Below are positions 13,739 through 24,600 of a DNA stretch of 64,000 nt, one piece after another. This DNA comes from Angiostrongylus vasorum. Taxonomy: Eukaryota > Nematoda > Chromadorea > Rhabditida > Metastrongylidae. The stretch's first letter is position 1, and every line of letters begins with the position of its first letter. The position numbers and the translations under genes were made by a program. The stretch lies in the NCBI GenBank assembly GCA_018806985.1, contig JADANN010000442.1, positions 437,001 through 501,000 of the forward strand, read 5' to 3'. Under the pieces are notes generated by a model. That model saw only the letters and a program-made list of their open reading frames with translations. It ran no database searches and was not told the DNA's origin.

Positions 13739-16700
13739 TGTGTAAATATATACATGTATGTATATACATATATAATGTTCCCGAAATTTTGTTCGCCAAC
13801 AGATATCGAGAAAACGAAACCAAAAATCCAGACGAATTCCCAGTACTCTTCTGTGTTTAACACTCTTAGATCGTAGATGGAAAAACATAAACGTACGAGG
13901 ATTCTCGATATCTTTCCTTATGGACAAGGTTACAAGAGTATTTTATAAAATATCATCATGGCTTGTCTGACATTTCTGCGCCATCATCTTCTTCAGGGTT
14001 CCAAAGATTTCAGCATAGTACGCACAAGAACAATTGTCTACTATTTCGGGTCTTCCTAATTACATCGAATCGAGTGGTTTTGAACATCGCACGAAGGTTA
14101 GTTACAATAAAAGTCTAGAACAATCTTGTTGTAAACCCTAATCGGTATCGAAAACCAAACTGCGTCTGACCGCATTGAAAAGAACGATATCGTTTCAGCA
14201 TAGCTCATAACATTCGCTGAACTTCGTACCTCAGACGTAAGTAGTTCATGCTCATGGCTAGGCAGAACAAATGAGGCTATTTAGTAAATGTTCGATTTCA
14301 CATGTGGACATGTGAAACGTTTTTGGTGGACATAATTTTTCATCGATTGGCACAAAAACCTTAACAACTCTTGAAATAGCCCAAAATTTCATCCCTCTCT
14401 TTATATTACATTGGTTCAACAAATTCTTCAAAGCTTCGAATGCAACCTTCAACAAAACATCCACCCACATAACTTATCGATCTTTCCGACATAGCAATTT
14501 AAAGTCGGCAAAACGTTCCAATTCATGAGAATTTTCTGCTAGTTAGTGAACAGTTTGTAGCGAGTCCGAATTAGCTTTCACGTCCAGATTTAGGCTGTTA
14601 TACGTTGGTAAAATTTTACTTAAAAGTGACATTTAGAGTAGCAAGTGCACCATCACAAACATTTCTAGCAGTACAAAAAATATATTTAAATAACACACGG
14701 ATTCACTATAAGAAAAATCCATGAAAAAGATAGAGGGGGGACCGATGAAAGACCACACAAAAGATGGGTAAAGGCTTTTCTCGTTCACATTAGTCAATTA
14801 TAAAAGAAGTCGCGGATTAATTGATTAAAAAAGCAAAACTTGCAAATCTTGACATTAACGTCCTTAACAGATATCATAGAAAACGGTTCTGAAGGAATGA
14901 AATGAGTACTGGAGCATATCCTATCGTGAAAATGGGCTATACCTGTATCCATTACATTGGCAGAATGATATCATCTGTAGTTGATAAATATGTTGCAAAA
15001 CTTACAGAGGAGAACCTTTGAAGCTGTATTGCACATACAGACGCCGCAGCTCCTTCAATTGTAGAAGGCTCAGCTAGCAATCCAGCAATATGCAACGTTT
15101 CGTTGGATATGACAAGACTCCAACATGCAAGACGAGAAGTTGAGACATTCATCAATGCTGTCCTAGATTGCACCAATGAAATATCCAACACATGCTTCGT
15201 ATACTTCAATATAAGGGCTGCAAAATCGACCCTCAATGATGGGGCGGCCCCACGCGACCTATGTCGTGCGTTGTATATATACAGATTGAGCAATATCTGC
15301 TGTGCAACAAGAAAATGTCGAATAGCAATTAAGCTATGATTCTTCTCAAAATCGATTTTCGATTGCTCAAAAGACGAGTACAACGAAAGGAACGGAAGAT
15401 TTTGCGAACGAAGAGAAACAGCCCAGCGAGGTTCACGACCTGCTTCTGTGACAGCTATTTCCTCTACAATTTCAAAGAGGTACTGATCAAGTTCATCGTA
15501 TAACGTCAGAGCATGCTCATACGCTCCCAAGCTCCAAAACAATCTAGCGTATTCCATTGTCGAACAGCAATATGAGGAAAGACTCCAATTCATATCTGTG
15601 TATTTTCCCCGTGAACTGCTCAAAGATGCTTCCCACGTGTCCGAGAGTATATCGAGGTGAGCGAATAACGCGTTTTGGACAGCTTGCACAAGGCCCACGA
15701 ATGAACCATGTTCCACTGACTCTGATACTTCGATCAACTTCGAAGTATGTTTGCTGAAGTCATGGCGTAATTTCTCCAACAGAGATGGCCGATTTTTCTT
15801 CTCTTTTGCTCGTGTGGAGTCAACGATAATTAGCCATTGTACATCACTTTTACTGCTTACCTAAGCACTAGTAAATGAAAAATCGGAGGTATTACAATGG
15901 TAACTAATAGCAGAAAATATGAGGCTACAAAAGAAAACAAAAAGGAAACAATGATATGTCGAAGGAAAATGCAGAATGAGTAAAAGAAAAAAAGGAGTAC
16001 TAACCTTAGCGAACCATTCTGACACGTTATGTCGAACAGATGTGCGATACTCATCCACTGACTGCAATTTGAAGGTAAAATATTGGAAAATATGATAGTG
16101 TAAGTGGATTGCAAAGAAAAAAAATGACCAACTTTGCCCCTGAAACTAAGAACTTACTGCTGAATCTATGACATAAACATGAAGATATGCAATATTTGGC
16201 AGATCTGATTGTGTCATATGAGGTCCAAAGCACAGACTCTCATCGAAAGCGCAAAATTTGATCGGAAATGTCAACGGATACTGGAAGGGTTTCCCATGGC
16301 TGAAAAAAACACGACACGCGCTATAATACACTCCATTCAACGTTAAGGATAAAGGCTAAGTAAAAGGATAAAACTCTCAGCGTTCATCAATCCCTGAGGG
16401 ATGTGCCATGCATTCGACTTCATTAAGCATCATTTGGAGTTGATGAATGCATATCTGGTCTTTACAATGACTCGAGGTGGCCTTCCGATGTATCGAGCCA
16501 CTGCTGCTATCCTCCGAGACAAGTCTGTTACCAATTTGCCGACCCCGGAGAGACGGAAGCCTTGGTGAGCCGCTGGGGGCGTGGACCGGTCCCATACGTG
16601 TATTGCAGGGTGCCTCCGACCACTGCTACACACGCGCCAGTCCACTCGGCGTTACCCTAAGAAATCTAGTGGCCGCTTCCTAAACTGGCACACCACCATT

Positions 16701-19700
16701 CGATGACATTCTATAGTCCAATTCTTCACTCCTCGTGATAACCACAAAAACGGGACAAATAATGTTTAAAAAACGGTGCTTATACAGTACAAGAAAGGTA
16801 TTCGAAGCATTCACGCTATAGAAATAAATTATCCTCTTAATTAGAAGAAAAAGCAATACACAAGATGCAATTTCAACAAACCGTTTCCAAATGACTGGTT
16901 GCTGTGCAAACCGGCTTATCATCGCGTTTTGGTACTCAACAAAACCATTATCGCTACCTTTGCCTAAAGCAGATAAAGCAAACAATGACCAAGGAACTAT
17001 ATGTTATACTCCCATGACCAACATTCTATTAACCTCGTCAATGATCAAATAATTCTTCGCATTCTTGCTGAGCAAACAAGAAGTGTTATTTTGTTCTTTA
17101 TTACGATGAATCTGACGTTTCCGCGGATTTCGCCCTCCTTATAGCCTGGAAAGGACCAGGTAAAACGCAATCTACCCAGCCAAACACCTCCACAACCAAA
17201 CAGAGGAAGTGCTAAACTTAGATTTCAATCGCATTGAAATAACTTCTTAGCACAGTCACCACTTTCTGTAAGTCTTCCACAGAGTATTTCACGTGGAGAC
17301 CAACCGCACAGAGGTAACTACTCGGTTCACGATCTTCACGTGACAGACGCAATGCAAGACTTACAGGAAGCTGTGAGTGTGTTACGAAGTTTTTTTTCGT
17401 TTTCAGTGCCAATTTTTTGTTCAGCACCATCTCTGTCTGGTTACGGAGGTGTTTCGACCCTTCCATGCTCTAAGGAAGGCGGAATTCGACCATATGTGAG
17501 CTTCTTTTAATAAACAGTGAAAGAACACCTCACGTTTTCTCAAAGGGAATATCACCTGTATCACCTGTAGTCCTGATGGTCGTCGAGTGACTCGAGCAGG
17601 CGCCAGCAAATGTTCCATTTTACCTTGTCGCGTGCAAGAATAGCCAAGTGCGTTCTGCTCGCTCTAGGGACTCGTTGAGCATCATATCTTTCTTCTAGGC
17701 TTTTCGTGAAGAACTGTGACCATCGGTTCGTTGGTCTTCCTGCAGTGCGTTTAACATCCTGATGAAACCAGTTAATAACGGCTCTTGTCCATCGGTTGTC
17801 GTTAATACGCATTACGTGTCCAGGCCACGTTATTTTCGACTGTTTGGAGTACAAAACGGCATCTTTGATTAATGATCGTTAACGCAGGTCGGAGCTCGTA
17901 TCCTTTCGCTTACTTGCACGACACGGGATACACGGGATACTCCTAGCATCGTCCTTTCGACTGCGCGTTCGATAACGCTGAGTGATTTTTCATCCTGATT
18001 ACGCAGCGACCAGGTTTCTGACGCTAAAGTTAACGCAGGAAGTACCGTTGAGTCGAAAAGGTAGGGCATGGTGTCGGGTGTTCTTTGTTCTCCTCAATAC
18101 ATCCTCGATGCTCTTGAAAGCTCCCCTAAGCCGCTCGTTTCTTCTGCTCAACTCTGGAGCTCAGTTGTTTATCACGTTGATTTCCTGACCTAGATAGACA
18201 TAACTGGAGCATTCGGAGATATTCTTCCCTGTTGAGCGTGAGTGGGGCATACGAAACCAATTCGCTCCTCATGAACAATGCTTCTGTGAGATTTAGTCGA
18301 AGACCAATCCTCCCACAAACTCTATCAAAGTCGGCAAGCATACGTTCCGCATGGCTAATGTTTGGTGTTACAAGGACGATGTCATCAGCAAAGCGAAGAT
18401 GGTGTAATTGCCGACCATCGATGTTCACTTCCATGTTATCCCATTCCATTGTTTGCATGACGTTCTCGACGGTGGCGGCAAAAAAATTGGCGAGATGGTA
18501 CCGCTTTGCCTGACACCTCTTCTGACGACGATGTTAATATCGTTGTAGAATAGTGATATCTTAGTTGTGGAATTTTTTGTACAGCTCACGAAGAATCTTT
18601 ATGTACTGAGTAGGGACTCCTTAACTATCCAGGGCTTCCAAGACTGCTTCTATCTCAACTGAATCAAAGGCCTTCTTTAAATCGATGAAAGTGAGAGAGA
18701 GCGGTCTTTTATACTTTCGGGATACTTCAATGAGTCTTGTTATCGTGTGGATGTGGTCCACCGTAGTAAATCCTTTTCGAAATCTGTTGCTCAGATGGCT
18801 GTCGTTCGTCCAGTGTTCTGTCAATCCTGTTTAGGGACGACTCGAGTGAAAACTTTGTAGATGATAGACTGCAAGCAGATTGGGCGATAGTTGCCGATAT
18901 CGTAGAGATCACCCTTCTTGAACATTAGCACAGTCTTGTTGGCCTTCCATTCAGTAGGAACCTTGCATTCAGACAGTTAACGTGTGAAGAGACGAGCCAG
19001 TGTGTTTACGAGGATTGGTGGAAGGTTCTTCAGGTGTTCAGATCTTATTCTCTCCGAACCTGGTACTGCTCGACTTTCCACCGACGAAATGGTATGTCCC
19101 AGTTTCGGTGGGGAGGACCGGTGGAACAACATATCCATCCTCCTTTCAAATGACGAAACGTGGACGTGGCTATCGAAGAGATCTCAGTATTATTCGTGTA
19201 TGATGTCCTCCATTCTTTCTGGACGCTGTAACTGTTCCGTCTGCGCGTCGGAGTGCAATCACCTTTGTCCTGTAATTGGCGAAAGCATCGCTAGACCTTG
19301 CGAATGCTTTACCCAGCCTCTGCAGCTTCGATTATTACTGCTGCTTTTTCTATCTTTAAGATCTCCTTTTATCGCCTGTCTGCATTGTTTGGCAAATTCG
19401 GACGTGAGTACGCGGCTGCCGCAGCTCGTGCGATTTCCCCGCTGGCGTATCAGCTTGGGTGTACCTGCAGATAGACTTCTCTATGCGACTTTCGAATTTT
19501 CAGCTTCCATGAAGCTAACGTGAAGATGTTGAATGCTCATCCTGTTCGTTCCATTCTAATCCGTGGGTCCCAATGTGAAGTTTTTTAGAGAATCTTCTTT
19601 GTCCAATCTTAGCGTTGATATCTCCCATGATGACTTTGGAGAAGGTATGGTCTTCTCGATGGAACTCCTCCAAGTCCATATAGAGCGCTTCGTCGTCCTC

Positions 19701-20884
19701 TTCGTCATAGCAGTTTGATGTCAGCGCGTAAACGCCCAAGATTGTCAGTGCTGGTGTTGATCCACATCTCTTCAATCGTAAACGTCCGACTCGGGTTGTT
19801 CGTGAATCGATGTTCATGGACAAACTCGTGTTAACGAGAACGCCGATGCCGCCGACCCCTCTACTGTTGCATGTTTCCAGGAACAGTTCTTCTCCGGTGT
19901 CATAGACGGCGTAGAATGGGTGGCATCAGCTCGTGTTGGCCAGGCCGTTGACGCCGTACCTTATCCTTCTTGCTTGCATGAGCAAGTTTTCTATCGAGGA
20001 CTCGGATGCAAGTGTACATGCATTGTAGGTACAGATCGTTATCTTAGTTCTTTGGGCAGCTTATATTGGCCTTGAAATTTTAGCGGCCTCTCCGTACTCG
20101 TCCTATCCAACGCTGCGAAATTGGGGGTCTTTCGTGATCAGGTGAATGAGGCCCGCTTTTTTTTTCTGTGTTTAGCATTTTGATACCCACGTATAGCTTG
20201 CTGGGTATACTCATGGGTAGCTTGTCAGTCTCTGTCAGAGTGGACTTGGAGCTTATTTGTTGGAGGACACTCCTAAGCGCCTCTCATATCCTTCCATGTC
20301 ACTTGATTGTAGGCTTTTTGACCGAACTGACTCGTAGAATACAATCCGCATAAGCGAGGACGCACCCACACACGCATGCATGAATACGCCTAGCAAATAT
20401 AGAAAGTACGTGCCAAATCGGCGCAGCAGTCCACAACAGGGAGTCCACTCCTTGGATCCACCTGCGTCTCAGTGAAACATAAGGTCGCTTTTGGTCCGCT
20501 ATTTACCCCCTTTCCGCCACCAAGGTACGCACGACGTAGACTCACGACTAACCGACTATCGGGATCCCTCATATGAGGGACCTTCGTGGAGAGGGAATAG
20601 AGAGTAGTCAAATTGCAATAAAAAAACAGAGTGTAAACCTACAGGTTACTAAAACATCAAGAGGTTTACGCAGACGCAACAGACTGGGAAGATCATATTT
20701 CCACTTCTGGTCCATACACCTCCACTCTGAAATTTGTCACGCACTATTGTTAATCACGTAAGATCATACCACATAGTGGCTCTCTTGGATGCTTCCTCTA
20801 GAAATAAACAATATTAAAATGTTTAACGAGCTCAAAACCAGAGTTAAACAAAAACTTACAGTAGATGGTCCGCACTTCTATCAT
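94..20884 (-). CDS. trappc10: TRAPPC10 homologue (TRAPP II vesicle-tethering subunit), 19 exons
   Basis: Exons, 5' to 3': 20860-20884, 16882-16963, 16158-16299, 16005-16061, 15006-15860, 10454-11170, 10260-10406, 10021-10189, 5260-5372, 4909-5049, 4797-4820, 2056-2099, 1838-2022, 1756-1787 (or to 1736), 1388-1468, 539-633, 320-354, 253-294, 94-218. Phases agree at the joins, giving about 1036 residues; human TRAPPC10 is about 1250. Order and content follow that family: N-terminal LHVYVIDSA and QWLIIVDS, then EKLRHDF, then [12 protein letters not shown] in the 855-nt exon, [17 protein letters not shown], and a beta-rich C-terminus ending QTRRI. The family forms the metazoan TRAPP II complex that tethers vesicles at the Golgi and activates Rab GTPases. 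Weak points: the acceptor at 10406, the donor of the 1787 exon, the donor at 320, and two introns of only 33-34 nt. Other short exons could be missed. Family call sure; exact ends less so. Confidence 0.85.
920..1202 (-). mobile_element. tRNA-derived SINE (family A) copy
   Basis: Read on minus: head GTGGCGCAGTGGTCGGAGGC (box A-like), a GTCGATCCC box B-like site about 35 bases on, a body with CCTCCATACATCG, and a tail near GGGATTGATCAACCC. It lies between TRAPPC10 exons 1388-1468 and 539-633. Confidence 0.6.
1815..1837. repeat. CA/GT microsatellite at a splice donor
   Basis: An AC dinucleotide run on the plus strand. On minus it is (GT)n and begins exactly at the donor of the TRAPPC10 exon 1838-2022. 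Confidence 0.9.
2541..2935 (+). mobile_element. SINE family A: plus copy with an inverted 3' fragment beside it
   Basis: 2660-2935 is a plus copy with head GCTGTGGCTCGAGGCGC and tail GATTGATCAACGCCGAAAGC. Directly left, 2541-2645 is the 3' part of another copy in the opposite direction (CGTTGATCAACTCC, then ATGCATATCC). The head-to-head pair could form a hairpin in the TRAPPC10 transcript. Confidence 0.55.
3240..3410 (-). mobile_element. LINE family 2 fragment
   Basis: Short stretch similar to 8540-8690: both contain GGAGTCTACTGTACTGTTC-like sequence and the ATCGATCTATGTT block. No coding frame remains. It lies in TRAPPC10 intron debris. Confidence 0.35.
3925..4710 (+). mobile_element. RTE-type LINE family 1, 3' fragment on plus strand
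   Basis: The plus strand reads [19 protein letters not shown] and then, in 4264-4701, [20 protein letters not shown] followed by [14 protein letters not shown]. This matches the C-terminal part of the element at 17560. Stops interrupt the frame. It is a 5'-truncated insertion, antisense to TRAPPC10. Confidence 0.65.
5480..5650. repeat. Moderate repeat shared with 17135-17300
   Basis: Both stretches start TTTCGCCCTC or TTTCGCCTCC and keep short blocks of similarity (AACCTC, TTTCTTGTGAACCTTCCA against TTTCTGTAAGTCTTCCAC). A neighbouring block at 17464-17556 recurs at 21914-21996 (GAAGGCGGAATTCG). Unknown family, no coding frame. Confidence 0.35.
5690..5960 (-). mobile_element. Penelope-like element relic, endonuclease end
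   Basis: The plus strand around 5820-5950 (TTAAAATCTTCTTTGTTATG, then GTGTTCTCTTATACGCAGG) lines up with 59765-59875 in the GIY-YIG end of the larger element. Short and full of changes. It lies in the TRAPPC10 intron, sense to the gene. Confidence 0.4.
6100..8050 (-). mobile_element. RTE-type LINE family 1, third relic copy, rearranged
   Basis: The minus-strand piece at 6108-6290 reads [17 protein letters not shown], the RT catalytic block. The region 6340-7000 matches the RT finger region of the 17.5-20 kb copy on the minus strand. Part of it (the AAAGCGGTCTCT segment near 6630) looks duplicated, as if two copies were joined. The 7440-7990 part matches 32720-32990. It lies in the 4.6-kb TRAPPC10 intron. 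No intact frame. Confidence 0.6.
8310..8690 (-). mobile_element. LINE family 2, 3' end fragment
   Basis: The minus frame reads [20 protein letters not shown] and then [10 protein letters not shown], matching the C-terminus of the plus-strand fragment at 12803-12940. Its 3' end (8310-8375 on plus, reversed) holds CCCGCACAACTCGTGACG followed by CCATCCAAGTATCC. The upstream part also matches 3240-3410. Confidence 0.5.
9630..9880 (-). mobile_element. SINE family A copy
   Basis: Minus strand: head TAGTGCAGTGGTCGGAGGCG, box B-like GTCGATCCC, tail ending in the CGCCGAGGGCTTTATCC region. It lies in the 4.6-kb TRAPPC10 intron. Confidence 0.6.
11990..12966 (+). mobile_element. RTE-like LINE family 2, 3' fragment
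   Basis: Plus-strand frames give [20 protein letters not shown], then [13 protein letters not shown] (the FADD box decayed to FAND), then [20 protein letters not shown], then [13 protein letters not shown] and [14 protein letters not shown]. The protein differs from LINE family 1. Frameshifts and stops throughout. The 3' end runs into a TA microsatellite at 12964. It lies in the large TRAPPC10 intron, antisense to the gene. Confidence 0.6.
12964..13026. repeat. TA microsatellite
   Basis: About 60 bases of nearly pure TA, broken by single C and G changes. It follows directly on the 3' end of the LINE family 2 fragment, perhaps its expanded tail. Confidence 0.9.
13050..13418 (+). repeat. Repeat family B (SINE-like, about 370 bp)
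   Basis: Begins GGTTTACCGCCTCATCG and ends GGGCCATCCAAGTATCC. The same unit is at 22545-22912 and, reversed, at 38463-38850. It has no reading frame common to the copies, so it is non-coding and non-autonomous. Its last 45 or so bases resemble the 3' end of LINE family 2. Confidence 0.6.
13420..13698 (-). mobile_element. SINE family A copy beside TA microsatellite
   Basis: Minus strand: head GTGGCGCAGTGGTCTGAGGC, box B-like GAATCGATCCCC, tail CGCCGAGAGCTTTTTTTATCC. It abuts a family B repeat on the left (ending near 13418) and a TA run at 13719 on the right. Confidence 0.6.
13717..13775. repeat. TA/TACA-rich low-complexity run
   Basis: TA repeats followed by TACATGTATGTATATACATA-type sequence, directly right of a SINE family A head. 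Confidence 0.8.
16350..16640 (-). mobile_element. SINE family A copy
   Basis: Minus strand: head GTGTAGCAGTGGTCGGAGGC, tail GCTGAGAGTTTTATCCTT. It lies in the intron between TRAPPC10 exons 16882-16963 and 16158-16299. Confidence 0.6.
17560..20600 (-). mobile_element. RTE-type non-LTR retrotransposon, decayed (LINE family 1)
   Basis: Broken minus-strand frames give, in order, an AP-endonuclease part (19515-19823, with [11 protein letters not shown]), the RT finger (18621-18824, with [12 protein letters not shown]), the RT catalytic block (18126-18458, [11 protein letters not shown]), and a C-terminal part (17561-17854, [17 protein letters not shown]). Stops and frameshifts separate them, so it is a dead copy. 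It lies in TRAPPC10 intron 1, in sense orientation. An RTE-like element (dingo-1) is known from the dog hookworm; this family assignment is by motif only. The 5' limit is set by similarity of 20400-20600 with 7985-8050. Confidence 0.8.
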
Positions 20885-21655
20885 TCGAAAACAGTACTTT
20901 GAGCAAAGGAACGATCCGAAGAACAACTACCTAGTACAACTCACTTAGGGGAAAAAAGAAACGAAACCATATTTACTAGGCAGCGTTACTAAGCCAACCA
21001 CTGTAACACCAACCAGCGAAGTATATTTAACGACTATTTAATAAGAAACGTTTAAGCTAATTCGTTACGAACTTTTTTTCTGACTTTAAGCACATAGTTA
21101 GAGTTACCTAAAACTGAACACTGGATGCCGTAAAATTGACTACAATCTATTTAATAATAAGTACAGGAAATAGTGGATGAGCAGTATGAACATGAAAGAT
21201 AAAACATCATTGGACATATGGACTATCGAAAAAAAATCTTCATTTTCTTTAAAACAATTAAGCCTAAGAGTGTAACAATAAAACGAATTACTCATGGATG
21301 ACACGACAAATAATGAAGCGGGTCTTTCTTTCTAATCAGAGTGAGCGGAAAAAGAAACACGCGTATCCTATACCTATGTTGAACATCGAGATTCTAATGA
21401 CTTTTAAGGACTCAAGAATCTTGCCACTAAAAGGAACGAAAAATGTTTAAACTACAAACACGCACATAGAAGTTCTTTCCTTGAAAAATACCCGTTGTTG
21501 AAGGTTCGAAATATGAAGAGTGAAAACTTAACGACACATGACATCGGTCGGCAACAAGATAGTCAACACACTGATGAAGGAATAAATATTACCTGTTGTG
21601 ATGTCTCATAGGCAATGTGGAAACAACAGAAATATTCAAGCGACATCTTAATGAA

Positions 21656-24600
21656 CTATACCGAAGACAGCGGTGGAAATGGATCCTTCTTACTTATTAC
21701 TAATTTTTGATGTTGATGCGAAATGTAACCCTTGATCTTTTTCTGAAACAAAAGAGGTTAGAAAAAACTATTACACTACTCTGACAAAATGAACAAGCTG
21801 CACATTATTACCAAGTGAACTTAGTAACTGTGCATTGATCGAACAATTCTTATATCCTTGTTGAGTAAGATTGGGCTGACTAGACTGCGGTCAGCTTGAC
21901 CTTTCAGGGTTTTAAGGAAGGCGGAATTCGCCCAAACGTCAGCTTTTTTCATAAATGAAGAAATAAAATCACACCTTTTGTTTGCTCAACATGAATCTAA
22001 AGAATTGTGAATTCATCAGTCATTAACTGAATGAATAACTAGTTTAGAAATAGCAATAGATGCATGTGTAACCTTCTTTTGGTGTAACTTTAGTTAGCAG
22101 TACCACTACAGTAATCCTCACCTCAGCTATAAGATTTGCAACAATACACTCCAGTTCATCTTCATCAACATCTGTAATGCCTAGATATCGTATAATTATG
22201 TAGAACGCCTTCAACGGAATCAGATGGCCTCCAATTATTGTTGCTCTGAAATGTGATTCTATAGATAGGTAGTAAATAGATAAATATAGGGTTACTTGAC
22301 TTGATAATGAAAAGTAATAAATTACGTAGAAGTTAAAAGAGCTTACATTCGCTTGAACAACGTACGGAACGTTATAGCACGTAACTTCTCCAGCATAAGA
22401 AAGATCCCACACTGTATAAAAAAATGCTCGTTCGCCTCAAGTGCTTGGTCCAATTTAGCAAGATTTCCCTCTTTCACGGCTTCCACAACCTAGAAAAAAG
22501 AAATTAATGAAGTGTAAAAAGTAGCAAGTTGATACCTCCCAACGGTTTACCGCCTCATCGTGACTGTCATCTGTTCCTAAGTGTCGAGTTGCCATGTACA
22601 GCGGTAGGATTTATCCCTCTAGCAGGTCTGCCAGTTGTGAAGGAGTCCAGCGTTTCTACCAGAAAGCCCAGTTAAGAGCAAACCAATAACAAGGTCCACC
22701 ACTGTCCTGGTATCAGATTAGTCGTATGGTGGCAAATCCACAAGAATGGCGAATGTCTGTGATGGTGACGACCTAGGCAGACTTTGGCCTGACTTACCAC
22801 GGGACTTTAGCGAACCGCAATGGCTAAAGCGGCAAAACTCCGAAAAAATGGAAATTATGCTGGGGTTCGTACAACCAGTGAAGATGGACCATCCATGTAT
22901 CCAAGTAAGCATGTTGACAAGAATTACTAACAAGTAAAAAGCACTCACGTCATGAAACTCATCCAGTTGGTACTTGTGAAGTAACTGAGCAGTGGGCATA
23001 TGGCCAAGAAACATTTTGACAGGAATGAGATAGATGAGCACAAGCCTTTTATTTGAAAGACATTCTGCCGGACAATTGCGAAACGCATACGACAACGATT
23101 TCTCGGCTGAAATTTGAAGTTCGGAGGATGGTTACGAAAAAAAATTCAGGAGTAGTTAAATAGTGGATGAAAGAAAAACAAACCCAATGGTAAATCAGCA
23201 TCGAACATAGCCTTCCTTCCCAAAAAATAATTGTATGTAACCTTGTCAGCCATCGAGAATGATTGATAAAGTGCTCCCGAATTATCGATGGCGCGAATCA
23301 AAGGTTTCAATAGATTCAACTTGTTGATCTGCAAAAAGTTTAATAGTAAGGACAGATGCCTGCAATTTCGTACCACTTAATTAGATATGCCGATATTAGT
23401 GAAAGAGTCGTAATAGAAGATCGCAGAAAAACGAATGAATAAAAGACACGTAACTTGAAGTATATACGGAAAAGCTGATTAGTCATATTTAGTACTGCGA
23501 TTTTCTTAGTCGTGGAAGGATCTGCTCTCCTTAAAGAGATTGACAAGTATACTATATTACAACCAGGCTAAGATATCACATCGATCTGCCATTATTGTCA
23601 CGGTTAGGCACTAGAATCAAAAGTGCAAATACATTTGTGTTCGAAAAACAGGATGAAGCAATACAACCATAATGCTGAGATATTTGCAAAACTCCGGACC
23701 GCAGGTGTCTGTGGTGGGGAACGAACGCGCTATTCCCTTTCCGGGCGCTAAAAGGTTCACCACCACACTATGCGGGTGTTTCGCGTCGCCTGTCTCTCAT
23801 CTAGTTTCCTATCTACCAGTGCCATTAGCAATCACCCGTTACCAGGATTTTGCAGATATCTCAGCACTATTATGGTTATATTCCAGACAACAACCTGCCG
23901 TGAAAAATTGTAGTAGGCAGCAAATAAAAAATTAAGAATCAAGAAAAGTATGGATATTCTAAGAAACCTACACATCGGAAGTACAAGTCCTGTATGCTTC
24001 CATGATATAATTGGCCGACTGTTCATAGTACGACGAGATGTTTTCGATCTCGTCGTCCTTCTCCGTAAGTTCGTCAGCCTATATGACCACGATACGACTC
24101 AATTTCAGGAGATAGACACTTGCAAATTTGATGTAAAAATATCACACAGCTGTTACAACGAACCATTTTCGCAATATTACGCAGATCGGAGCATAACTGA
24201 TGAAAAATCGGCATAAACCAGTTCACTTCTTTTTTCTTTTGCAATACTTCCTTATTGAATGCCTGCATAATCTGAAAAACAACCAAATTAGGAAAGTCGT
24301 GGAACGAATAATAAGAGGTGTTCGATGAAGCCACGATTATGAAGAAGAGAAGTGGGAAGGTGAACCACTAAAGCCGGGGAAAACTAACTATAGCACAGGA
24401 AAAAGTTTAAAGAAACAATTTCTTACCTGTGTATGAGTAGTATAGGCTGCTTCATAGTTACGTGAAACATGTATGTGATAGATCACTTGCAAGTGCAAAC
24501 AAACGACTTGATCAAAAGCCTCGTCCTCGATGAACGATCGGTTCTTTCGAGCGCCATATCCGTCAATCTGAAATTAGTTGCTAAGGCTTTACATCAAACG

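Noticed and set aside
18984..19523. Plus-strand 179-residue open frame
   Set aside because: Antisense to the LINE endonuclease/RT region; a shadow of the minus-strand element.
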